Part shown: positions 23,973 to 30,051 of the stretch, one piece after another
How the letters are laid out: each line of letters opens with the position of its first letter
Numbering within the stretch: the first letter of the stretch is position 1
Assembly (NCBI RefSeq): GCF_947253055.1
Contig: NZ_CAMXYE010000005.1
Location: 1-30,051, forward strand
Reading direction: 5' to 3'
Length of the DNA stretch: 30,051 nucleotides
Source of the DNA: an uncultured Arcanobacterium sp.
GTDB lineage: Bacteria > Actinomycetota > Actinomycetes > Actinomycetales > Actinomycetaceae
Translations under genes and position numbers: made by a program
Notes under the pieces: model-generated
Database searches by the model: none
What the model saw: the letters and a program-made list of their open reading frames with translations, nothing else
Told to the model about the DNA's origin: nothing

Positions 23973-24983
23973 TTAGAGTTTAGCCATTTCCTTTAGCTTT
24001 TCGCGCGGATCTGCTTCCGCGGCACTACGGCGGAATTCCTCTACCGCGGCGCGGCTCGCTTCCGAAAGTTTCTTCGGCACCACTACCTTTAGGCGCACAT
24101 ATAAATCGCCTTGCTTACCTTGCACATTGCGCAGGCCCTTGCCCCGCACCCGCAGCAGCTTATCGGTAGAAGATCCAGCAGGTACTTTCACTCCCACGAT
24201 TTCTCCCGAAATAGTAGGCACTTCAATAGTCGCTCCCAGCGCCGCCTCGTCGAAAGAAATTGGTACGTTTTCGTACACATCTCTTCCCTGTACCTCAAAT
24301 ACTGGGTGCGGCTCCACCGTAACCTGTAGAATAATATCTCCCGGTGCTCCCCCGTTTATTCCCGGCTGCCCTTTACCGGCAATACGAATCTTTTGCCCAT
24401 TCGTCACTCCGGCCGGCACGCGCGCGGTAACTGCAGAATTACCGTTTTGCACTTTCACTGTAGTGCCAGCTACTGCCTCTCGAAGCGGAATCGATACTTG
24501 GGAATTAATATTGGCTCCGCGCTCTGGGCGACGGCGTGAACTAAAACCATTAAAGCCACCGAAGCTTCCTGCACCGGCATAACCGTTTCCAGCTCGAGCA
24601 CCGCCTCCGAACATCGACGAAAGCATATCTTCAAATCCAGCTCCACCGCCGCTGGTAGAAAAACGCACTTTCCCACCCGGGCCGCTGAACATAGAAAACA
24701 TATCTTCGAAGCTGCCATCACTTCCCGGAGCAAAACGAGCTCCTCCGCCCGCCATGGTGCGAATCGCATCGTATTCCTTGCGCTTCTCATCATCGGAAAG
24801 TACCTGATAGGCTTCGGCTACTTCTTTAAACTTTTCTTCGGCTTTTTTATCGCCCGGATTCTGATCGGGGTGATATTTACGTGCCAGCTTCCGATAGGCC
24901 TTTTTAATGTCCTTAGCCTCGGCATCTTTCGCTACTCCGAGTACCTGATAAAAATCTTTTGCCATCCAATCTTGATTAGCCAT
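23973..24983 (-). CDS. dnaJ: DnaJ-type co-chaperone without zinc finger (class B)
   Basis: 336 aa from the chosen start. A J-domain (about residues 8-75) with YHPDQN holding the HPD motif stimulates DnaK ATPase. A Gly/Phe-rich region (about 78-150) with GGAGFEDMLSSMFGGGARAG follows. The C-terminal substrate-binding domains (about 155-320) include the VPAGVTNGQKIRIAGKGQPG and LRVRGKGLRN blocks. The four CxxCxGxG repeats of class A DnaJ are absent, so this is a class B (CbpA-like) protein in the position of the dnaK-operon DnaJ. An upstream GTG at 24992 is in frame but overlaps the Shine-Dalgarno. AGGAGG sits eight bases before the ATG at 24983, so I prefer that start. Confidence 0.93.
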   Translation of the reverse strand: MANQDWMAKDFYQVLGVAKDAEAKDIKKAYRKLARKYHPDQNPGDKKAEEKFKEVAEAYQVLSDDEKRKEYDAIRTMAGGGARFAPGSDGSFEDMFSMFSGPGGKVRFSTSGGGAGFEDMLSSMFGGGARAGNGYAGAGSFGGFNGFSSRRRPERGANINSQVSIPLREAVAGTTVKVQNGNSAVTARVPAGVTNGQKIRIAGKGQPGINGGAPGDIILQVTVEPHPVFEVQGRDVYENVPISFDEAALGATIEVPTISGEIVGVKVPAGSSTDKLLRVRGKGLRNVQGKQGDLYVRLKVVVPKKLSEASRAAVEEFRRSAAEADPREKLKEMAKL

Positions 24984-25040
24984 CACGCTCACCTCCTATT
25001 TCTATAAAATTTCTGCATCTAGCAATATCTCCACCAATTT

Positions 25041-25619
25041 TCACTCCGGAGATACTACTCCTACCCGGGCTGGGCGCAGCACTTTTTCTCCTGCCCGATA
25101 TCCCGGTTGCATAAGCTGAGCTATTTCTTCTTTTTCCACCTCTGCCGAAGTCTGATGCATCAACGCTTCATGCAGCTGTGGATCAAATTCATCGCCCGCC
25201 TGCCCGTAGCGCTCTAATTGAAAATTAGTTTTTAAGGTATTTTCTAGCTCTTCCACTACAGCTCCAGCCGGACCTTGTAGATCACCGTGCACCCGAGCTA
25301 ACTCCGCATTGTCCAGCACTCCGAGGAGACTTTCCAAAACTTTCTGCACCCCAATTTCCTGGTAACGCAGATTTTCCTGCTTTGCCCGTTTCACATAGCC
25401 GTTATACTCCTGCTGCAGGTTGTAGTTATCAGCTTGGGCACGCGCTAATTTATCTTTTAGCTCGGTTACTTCCAATAAGGCCTGATCTAACTCCGAAAGC
25501 TCCGCAATCCCCTCCGCAGCCGGTTCGCCCTTATCTGCTGCACCGGCTAGGTCAGCAGCTAAATTTTCCGGCTCTTGTGGCGAAAAATTTTGCTCTTGCT
25601 CTTTTTTCTCTTCCGACAT
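25041..25619 (-). CDS. grpE: GrpE nucleotide-exchange factor
   Basis: 192 aa from the chosen start. It releases ADP from DnaK and so resets the chaperone cycle. An acidic, probably disordered N-terminus (about 1-45) leads into a long coiled coil (LLEVTELKDKLARAQADNYN), then ENLRYQEIGVQKVLESLLGV and the beta domain QLHEALMHQTSAEVEKEEIA with LMQPGYRAGEKVLRPARVGV. The open frame continues 14 codons upstream to 25661, but that would overlap the dnaK-grpE hairpin. AAGGAG lies seven bases before the ATG at 25619, which decides the start. It lies between dnaK and dnaJ in the operon; dnaJ begins 57 bp after it. Confidence 0.95.
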   Translation of the reverse strand: MSEEKKEQEQNFSPQEPENLAADLAGAADKGEPAAEGIAELSELDQALLEVTELKDKLARAQADNYNLQQEYNGYVKRAKQENLRYQEIGVQKVLESLLGVLDNAELARVHGDLQGPAGAVVEELENTLKTNFQLERYGQAGDEFDPQLHEALMHQTSAEVEKEEIAQLMQPGYRAGEKVLRPARVGVVSPE

Positions 25620-25643
25620 TCCACTTCTCCTTACAGCTCTCTC

Positions 25644-25678
25644 CCGGGGCAGAGCATCCAAAAGATACTCTGCCCCGG
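25644..25678 (-). other. Stem-loop between dnaK and grpE
   Basis: CCGGGGCAGAG (25644-25654) pairs with CTCTGCCCCGG (25668-25678), 11 bp, extended inward by 3 bp after one mismatch. No T run follows. It sits in the 88-bp gap after dnaK and may act as an attenuator or RNA-processing site, giving more DnaK than GrpE and DnaJ. Confidence 0.7.
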
Positions 25679-25707
25679 TATTTAATTACTAATAGCCGCC
25701 GCGCGGA

Positions 25708-27582
25708 TTAGTTTTTATCGCCTTCTTCGTCCACGATTTCGGCATCGACTACGTCATCTTCTCCGCCTTGCGCATTCTGCGCCGCTTCACTCCAGCCATC
25801 TTGGCCAGCTTCTGCTTGCGCCGCTTGCGCTTGGGCATAGAGAGCCTGCCCAATTTGCTGCGCCTTCTGATTCATCTCTTCTTGCGCAGCCTTAATAGCT
25901 TCTACATCTGCGCCTTCCAGCGCTTTCTTCAGCTTCTCCGCTGCTTCGCTCACTTCACTGCTCACAGCCTCATCGAGTTTGTCTTTATTGTCTGCCAACA
26001 ATTTCTCGATGCTGTACACCTGCTGCTCAGCAGTATTGCGTAATTCAGTTTCTTCCTTACGCTTCTCATCTTCCGCAGCGTGCTCTTCTGCTTCCTTCAC
26101 CATTCGATCGATATCTTCTTTCGAAAGTGCCGAGCCGCCGGTAATAGTCACAGACTGCTCCTTGCCCGTACCTAAATCTTTTGCAGATACGTGCACAATG
26201 CCGTTGGCGTCAATATCGAAAGTAACTTCAATCTGCGGTACCCCGCGCGGTGCTGGTGCAATTCCCGAAAGCTCAAAAGTGCCGAGCAACTTATTATCGC
26301 GCGCAAAAGAACGCTCACCCTGGTACACCTGAATGAGTACCGAAGGCTGATTATCAGCTGCCGTCGAGAATAGCTCACTCCGCTTCGTGGGGATAGCAGT
26401 ATTCCGCTCAATTAGCTTGGTGAGAATACCACCGTTAGTTTCAATTCCGAGCGAAAGCGGGGTGACGTCGATTAAGAGTACGTCATTGCGATCGCCGGTA
26501 ATTACTCCGGCCTGCAGAGCAGCTCCTACTGCTACAACTTCGTCCGGATTTACTCCCTTATTAGGCTCTTTACCGCCCGTCAGCTCCTTAACCACTTCGG
26601 TAACTGCCGGCATCCGGGTGGAGCCTCCTACCATTACCACATGGTCAATTTCGGAAAGCTTAATATCGGCATCTTTTATTACATTCTGGAAAGGTACCTT
26701 GGTGCGCTCCAGTAAATCTTTCGTCATATCTTCGAACTTAGCCCGGCTCAGCTTCTCATCTAGGTGAATCGGCCCATTCTCACTCATCGAGAGATACTGC
26801 AGAGTGATATTTGTGGTCGTAGCCGAAGAGAGCTCTTTCTTAGCTTGTTCTGCTGCTTCCTTTAAGCGCTGCAGAGCAATCTTATCCTTCGAAAGATCTA
26901 CGCCGTCTTTATTCTTCACTTGGGTAATCAGCCAATCTACGATTCGCTGATCCCAATCGTCGCCACCGAGTTTATTATCGCCCGAAGTGGCGCGCACCTG
27001 AATAGTAGAGAAGTCATCGTCATCTTTTCCGACTTCCAGCAAAGACACATCAAAAGTGCCACCGCCCAAATCGAATACTAAGATAAGTTCATCCTCTTTG
27101 CCTTTTTCCAGGCCATAAGCGAGCGCTGCCGCCGTCGGTTCGTTCACAACGCGCTGCACATTCAATCCAGCAATCTGCCCGGCATCCTTCGTGGCCTGCC
27201 GCTGGGCGTCATTGAAGTAAGCTGGCACAGTAATTACTGCGTCCGTCACTTTTTCACCCAAATAGGCCTCGGCGTCTTTCTTTAATTTCTGCAAAATAAA
27301 AGCCGAGATTTGCTGCGGAGTGTAATCCTTGCCGTCAATTTCAATCTTCCAGTTCGGATCGCCCATATGCCGCTTTACCGAAGATACCGTCCGATCCACA
27401 TTGGTGACGGCCTGCCGCTTGGCGATTTCTCCTACTAAAATTTCGCCACTCTTCGAAAATCCCACTACCGAGGGAGTCGTACGCTGCCCTTCGGCGTTGG
27501 CAATTACTGTGGGTTCGCCGCCTTCGAGGACGGAGACCACAGAATTCGTAGTTCCTAAATCAATTCCTACTGCCCGAGTCAT
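25708..27582 (-). CDS. dnaK: DnaK chaperone (Hsp70)
   Basis: 624 aa, slightly longer than the roughly 615-620 aa usual in Gram-positives. The N-terminal ATPase domain starts with GIDLGTTNSVVSVLEGGEP, followed by VPAYFNDAQRQATKDAG, LVFDLGGGTFDVSLL and HVVMVGGSTRMPAV. The linker near VLLIDVTPLSLGIET leads into the substrate-binding domain with QVYQGER and FDIDANGIVHVSAKD. The acidic tail ends VDAEIVDEEGDKN. The Gly-rich region is replaced by a Gln/Ala-rich stretch (about residues 575-600). It is the first gene of the dnaK-grpE-dnaJ-hspR operon, with a HAIR site about 120 bp upstream. Confidence 0.98.
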   Translation of the reverse strand: MTRAVGIDLGTTNSVVSVLEGGEPTVIANAEGQRTTPSVVGFSKSGEILVGEIAKRQAVTNVDRTVSSVKRHMGDPNWKIEIDGKDYTPQQISAFILQKLKKDAEAYLGEKVTDAVITVPAYFNDAQRQATKDAGQIAGLNVQRVVNEPTAAALAYGLEKGKEDELILVFDLGGGTFDVSLLEVGKDDDDFSTIQVRATSGDNKLGGDDWDQRIVDWLITQVKNKDGVDLSKDKIALQRLKEAAEQAKKELSSATTTNITLQYLSMSENGPIHLDEKLSRAKFEDMTKDLLERTKVPFQNVIKDADIKLSEIDHVVMVGGSTRMPAVTEVVKELTGGKEPNKGVNPDEVVAVGAALQAGVITGDRNDVLLIDVTPLSLGIETNGGILTKLIERNTAIPTKRSELFSTAADNQPSVLIQVYQGERSFARDNKLLGTFELSGIAPAPRGVPQIEVTFDIDANGIVHVSAKDLGTGKEQSVTITGGSALSKEDIDRMVKEAEEHAAEDEKRKEETELRNTAEQQVYSIEKLLADNKDKLDEAVSSEVSEAAEKLKKALEGADVEAIKAAQEEMNQKAQQIGQALYAQAQAAQAEAGQDGWSEAAQNAQGGEDDVVDAEIVDEEGDKN

Positions 27583-27698
27583 TCTTTTCTCCTTTACTAG
27601 CCGGCGAAACGCTTATTCGCGATTCTCCGCTATACTTCTTAACTTTCACTTCAAGTCTGCCTTATCAATTGAACTTATGTCCAATCGATACATCATTT

Positions 27699-27719
27699 CT
27701 TGAGTCTAATAAGCTCAAC
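27699..27719. promoter_or_regulatory. HAIR element (HspR operator) upstream of dnaK
   Basis: CTTGAGT, seven bases, GCTCAAC. The first arm is a perfect HAIR half-site; the second keeps the five core bases CTCAA of ACTCAAG with correct spacing (12 of 14 positions). Position about 120-140 bp before dnaK fits repression of the operon by its own last gene, hspR. Confidence 0.75.
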
Positions 27720-27927
27720 TCTTAAGCGAGAAACTTTATTCCCGTATCTTGCAAATGCGGCTTTTTATTCCCCTATCGCTTTCCGGCACCCCCAAAATTA
27801 CCGGAAAAAATCCCAGTTCAGCGCCTTATTTTTTCACCCGCAGCTTTTGATTTTTCTAAAAAGTGATAAAGGCCATAGCTAAATTTTGCAGACTGAGTAA
27901 ATCGCCGACCCCTACCACCCTATATGC

Positions 27928-27933
27928 CATAAT
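27928..27933 (+). promoter_or_regulatory. Possible -10 box giving a leaderless glucokinase mRNA
   Basis: CATAAT lies six bases before the ATG at 27940, so transcription would start at about the A of the ATG. No Shine-Dalgarno is present, as expected for leaderless genes, which are common in actinobacteria. No good -35 box is visible. Confidence 0.35.
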
Positions 27934-27939
27934 GAAGCT

Positions 27940-28887
27940 ATGAGCTTGAGTATCGGAGTAGATATCGGCGGCACAAAGATAGCCGCTGGCGTAGTAGACG
28001 AAGCGGGCACGATTCTCGCACACCGCCGGCGCCCGAGTCCGGCAGATGATTCCAGCGCGGCCCTCCGGATTACTACCGAAATAGTGCGCGAGTTAGTTGC
28101 AGAGTTTCCGGTGGCCACAATCGGTATCGGTGTGCCCGGGTTCGTAGATTCCAGCCAGAAAAAAATCATTTTTGGCCCTAATATCGACTGGGACGGCGCC
28201 GATATTGGCGGGCAAGTAGCCACTGCCACCGGTTTAGCTTGCTATTTAGAGAACGATGCCAATGCTGCCGCCTGGGGAGAATATAAATTTGGCGCCGCTA
28301 GCTCCTATCACTCTCCTATTACGGTAACTATTGGTACCGGAATCGGGGGCGGCATTATTATTGACGGCAAACTTCTGCGGGGCGCCAGCGGATTTGCCGG
28401 AGAAATCGGACATATGGAAATAGTACCCGATGGTTTACCGTGTGGATGCGGGCAAAAAGGTTGCTGGGAAGTATATGGCTCTGGCAATGCTCTCACGGCC
28501 ACGGCGCGCAAATTAGCGGCGAGCTACCCCGCGCGCGCAGCGCGTTTATTGGAACTCGCCGGTGGAGAAGTGGGGGCAATTAGCGGATTACTAATCACCG
28601 CAGCCGCGCAACAAGGAGATAGCGCCGCGCAAACTGCCTTTAACGAAACTGGAAAGTGGATCGGGAAAGGGCTCGCCAACTTAGCTGCAATTTTCGATCC
28701 GGATGCTTTTGTACTCTCAGGTGGGGTTTGCGAAGCCAAAGATTTACTCCTTGAACCCGTGCAGAGCACTTTCGCCGCAAATCTGACTATGGCGGCACAC
28801 CGCCCCCAGCCGGATTTAGTGATTGCCCAGCTAGGAAACGAAGCCGGACTAATCGGAGCAGCTGATCTTGCTAGATGCCATCCCTAG
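27940..28887 (+). CDS. glk: ROK-family glucokinase
   Basis: 315 aa, typical of ROK glucokinases. It phosphorylates glucose to glucose 6-phosphate with ATP (or polyphosphate in some relatives). IGVDIGGTKIAAGVV is the N-terminal phosphate-binding loop. LENDANAAAWGEYKFG holds the catalytic Asp, and VTIGTGIGGGIIIDGKLLRG the second phosphate site. GEIGHMEIVPDGLPCGCGQK followed by GCWEVYGSG is the ROK signature with the zinc-binding His-Cys-Cys-Cys. There is no N-terminal DNA-binding domain, so it is an enzyme rather than a ROK repressor. It is transcribed alone, probably leaderless, with a strong terminator. Its product can feed ino1 and fba. Other hexose substrates are possible. Confidence 0.9.
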   Translation: MSLSIGVDIGGTKIAAGVVDEAGTILAHRRRPSPADDSSAALRITTEIVRELVAEFPVATIGIGVPGFVDSSQKKIIFGPNIDWDGADIGGQVATATGLACYLENDANAAAWGEYKFGAASSYHSPITVTIGTGIGGGIIIDGKLLRGASGFAGEIGHMEIVPDGLPCGCGQKGCWEVYGSGNALTATARKLAASYPARAARLLELAGGEVGAISGLLITAAAQQGDSAAQTAFNETGKWIGKGLANLAAIFDPDAFVLSGGVCEAKDLLLEPVQSTFAANLTMAAHRPQPDLVIAQLGNEAGLIGAADLARCHP

Positions 28888-28932
28888 ATAAAACTTCCCG
28901 AATGCTGCCTCAAGCGCGAACTAGTAAAACTA

Positions 28933-28968
28933 GCGGGGGCTACCGGTTTCGGCAGCCCCCGCGTTTTT
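28933..28968. terminator. Bidirectional terminator between glucokinase and cupin genes
   Basis: GCGGGGGCT (28933-28941) pairs with AGCCCCCGC (28954-28962), with an inner CCG/CGG pair. GTTTTT follows on the plus strand, and TAGTTTTAC follows on the minus strand. It lies 46 bp after the glucokinase stop and 36 bp after the cupin stop, so it serves both. Confidence 0.85.
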
Positions 28969-29003
28969 AGTTTTAGTTATGCTTCTTTACTTCGAATCTA
29001 TTT

Positions 29004-29432
29004 CTAATGTTCATTCGGATCCAAAGCGGCGTCTTTCGCCTCGGGGTGTACCGTACCTGCCACATGATCTGGCCCGGCGTAAATCGTATACAGCTGCAGA
29101 GGCACATCGCCGATATTGGTGACGTTGTGCCACATATCAGCGGGCACGAAAATAGCATCGTCATCTTCTACTTCTTTACGGAAGCTGAGATCATCTTCCG
29201 TCGGCCCCATTTCGCATATCCCCTTGCCGGCTTCGATGCGCAGGAACTGATCAATTCCCTCGTGAATCTCTAAGCCAATTTCGCCGCCAACCGGAATACT
29301 CATTACCGTCATCTGCAGTTTTTCACCCGTCCACATAGTAGTGCGGAAATTCTGGTTATCTAGGGTCTCTTTTTCGATATCTACTACCCACGGCTGCTTG
29401 CCCTTGTCATCGTACTGATGTGCGTAATCCAT
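29004..29432 (-). CDS. Cupin-domain protein
   Basis: 142 aa, a single beta-barrel cupin. The first cupin motif is GLEIHEGIDQFLRIEAGKG, with EIH in place of the classical HxH and Gln in place of the usual Glu. The second motif is FVPADMWHNVTNIGD. This variant metal site occurs across a widespread group of small bacterial cupins often annotated as mannose-6-phosphate-isomerase-like, so it is not a local defect. The reaction is unknown. The N-terminus MDYAHQYDDKGKQPWVVDI has no signal peptide. GGAGG lies eight bases before the ATG. It stands between the terminator shared with glucokinase and the MFS gene upstream on the same strand, which ends 56 bp before it, so the two may be cotranscribed. 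Confidence 0.88.
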   Translation of the reverse strand: MDYAHQYDDKGKQPWVVDIEKETLDNQNFRTTMWTGEKLQMTVMSIPVGGEIGLEIHEGIDQFLRIEAGKGICEMGPTEDDLSFRKEVEDDDAIFVPADMWHNVTNIGDVPLQLYTIYAGPDHVAGTVHPEAKDAALDPNEH

Positions 29433-29488
29433 TACCCTACCTCCTCACCACTCTGCGAGCGGCAGTAGTTTTCTACCTTGTTACGCTC

Positions 29489-30051
29489 TCAGTCTACTAT
29501 TTTTTCATGGCGCTGGCCGTCAAAAATCCAGAATAACGCTGCTAGCAGAAGAATTCCGCCGGATATCCAGTATGCAAGGGTGAAGCCCGAAATATCGATG
29601 AGGAATCCGGCGACTAGCGGGCCAATTATTTGCCCGAAATCACCTGCCATCTGAAAAAAGGAGACTACGCTGTTGCCGGAACGGTCTCCAATTATATCGG
29701 CCACCGCTCCTTGCTGAGAAGGCTGTATACAGCCGGAACCGAAGCCACCCCAAAAACTCAGTAGCAGCAGTACCCAGTCGGCAGTAAAAATCCCCATTCC
29801 GAGCGTAAAAAATCCGGAAAGCAGCAGGCCGAAGATGACGGGGTGCCGCCGGCCAGATAGATCCGACCATTTACCGGCCACCCAGAGCGCAAGCGCATTC
29901 CCAAAAGCAAAGGTAGTCAAGAGGCCGCCGGCAAGCCACGGTGCGGCCGTGGGGAGGGAAAGTGCCAGCAACGGAATTACGGAAACGCGCACCCCCATAT
30001 TCGTCCACCCTTGGGAGAAGGCAGTCAATAAGGTAATGCGAAAACGCCGCA
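29489..30051 (-). CDS. MFS transporter, N-terminal part cut by window edge
   Basis: The minus strand is open from the right edge to a stop at 29489, giving about 187 residues and no upstream stop, so the gene continues outside. A TTG at 30028 is the first possible start but falls inside what looks like the first helix of the second half (RRFRITLLTAFSQGWTNMG), so it is not the true start. About six membrane helices are visible. Between the second and third is GKWSDLSGRRHPVIFG, the motif-A-like loop (GxxxDxxGRR) of the major facilitator superfamily, here in the C-terminal half. The end is a short basic tail. The substrate is unknown; a drug or solute efflux carrier is the usual annotation for relatives. 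The cupin gene follows 56 bp downstream. Confidence 0.85.
   Translation of the reverse strand, partial: RRFRITLLTAFSQGWTNMGVRVSVIPLLALSLPTAAPWLAGGLLTTFAFGNALALWVAGKWSDLSGRRHPVIFGLLLSGFFTLGMGIFTADWVLLLLSFWGGFGSGCIQPSQQGAVADIIGDRSGNSVVSFFQMAGDFGQIIGPLVAGFLIDISGFTLAYWISGGILLLAALFWIFDGQRHEKIVD

Larger units (their letters stand above)
27583..27939. other. 357-bp divergent gap between dnaK and the glucokinase gene
   Basis: It contains the HAIR operator (27699-27719) and must hold the dnaK promoter on the minus strand. A TTGAGC box (complement of 27713-27718) lies within the HAIR, with a weak TGATGT 17 bases on, so HspR binding would cover it. On the plus strand a CATAAT box sits just before the glucokinase ATG (separate entry). 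No small gene or RNA seen in the A+T-rich remainder. Confidence 0.4.

Noticed and set aside
27945..27951. CTTGAGT, a HAIR half-site, at the start of the glucokinase coding region
   Set aside because: No second arm at the required seven-base spacing; it codes for the Leu-Ser of the conserved N-terminus and is probably chance.
29004..29432. Unusual cupin metal site (EIH instead of HxH) as a sign of a broken gene
   Set aside because: The same variant is typical of a widespread group of small bacterial cupins, so it is a family trait.

Overview
This 30 kb window is a chromosomal stretch from an actinobacterium of moderate G+C content. Three things suggest this: a dnaK-grpE-dnaJ-hspR operon with HspR-type inverted repeats (HAIR) in front of both dnaK and clpB, an actinobacterial myo-inositol-1-phosphate synthase, and a GTP-dependent PEP carboxykinase. 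The absence of an ATPase next to the sugar ABC transporter also fits actinobacteria that share one ATPase among sugar importers. The composition and gene set would suit the Actinomycetaceae, but the genus is inference. I see no phage, insertion sequence, CRISPR array, tRNA or rRNA.

Layout. Positions 1-8719 hold minus-strand housekeeping genes: the N-terminal part of a bacterial SCP-ortholog protein cut by the left edge, gdhA, a TetR regulator, purC, GTP-type pck, purA and class II fba. They link nitrogen assimilation, purine synthesis and central carbon metabolism. Positions 8720-12412 carry a plus-strand sugar-uptake operon (lipoprotein binding protein and two permeases) behind a leader of about 150 nt with several mutually exclusive base-pairing options. 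A DUF624 membrane protein and a FixC/FixX pair without fixAB follow (12451-14731). Next come a convergent SpoU methyltransferase/SDR pair, xthA and ino1.

Positions 18655-27940 are a heat-shock block on the minus strand: clpB, gluQ, a divergent unrecognised gene, then hspR, dnaJ, grpE and dnaK. HspR, encoded at the end of the dnaK operon, probably represses both dnaK and clpB through the two HAIR sites. The DnaJ lacks the zinc-finger domain. The right end has a ROK glucokinase, a cupin protein and the C-terminal half of an MFS transporter cut by the window edge.

Most genes are ordinary. The items most worth a second look are the structured leader of the sugar operon, the fixCX pair without fixAB, the second inverted repeat beside the clpB HAIR, the three-copy repeat at the gluQ end, and the unrecognised gene at 22632-23348. 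Start codons were revised from the longest open frame where a Shine-Dalgarno sequence decides the matter (clpB, dnaJ, grpE).
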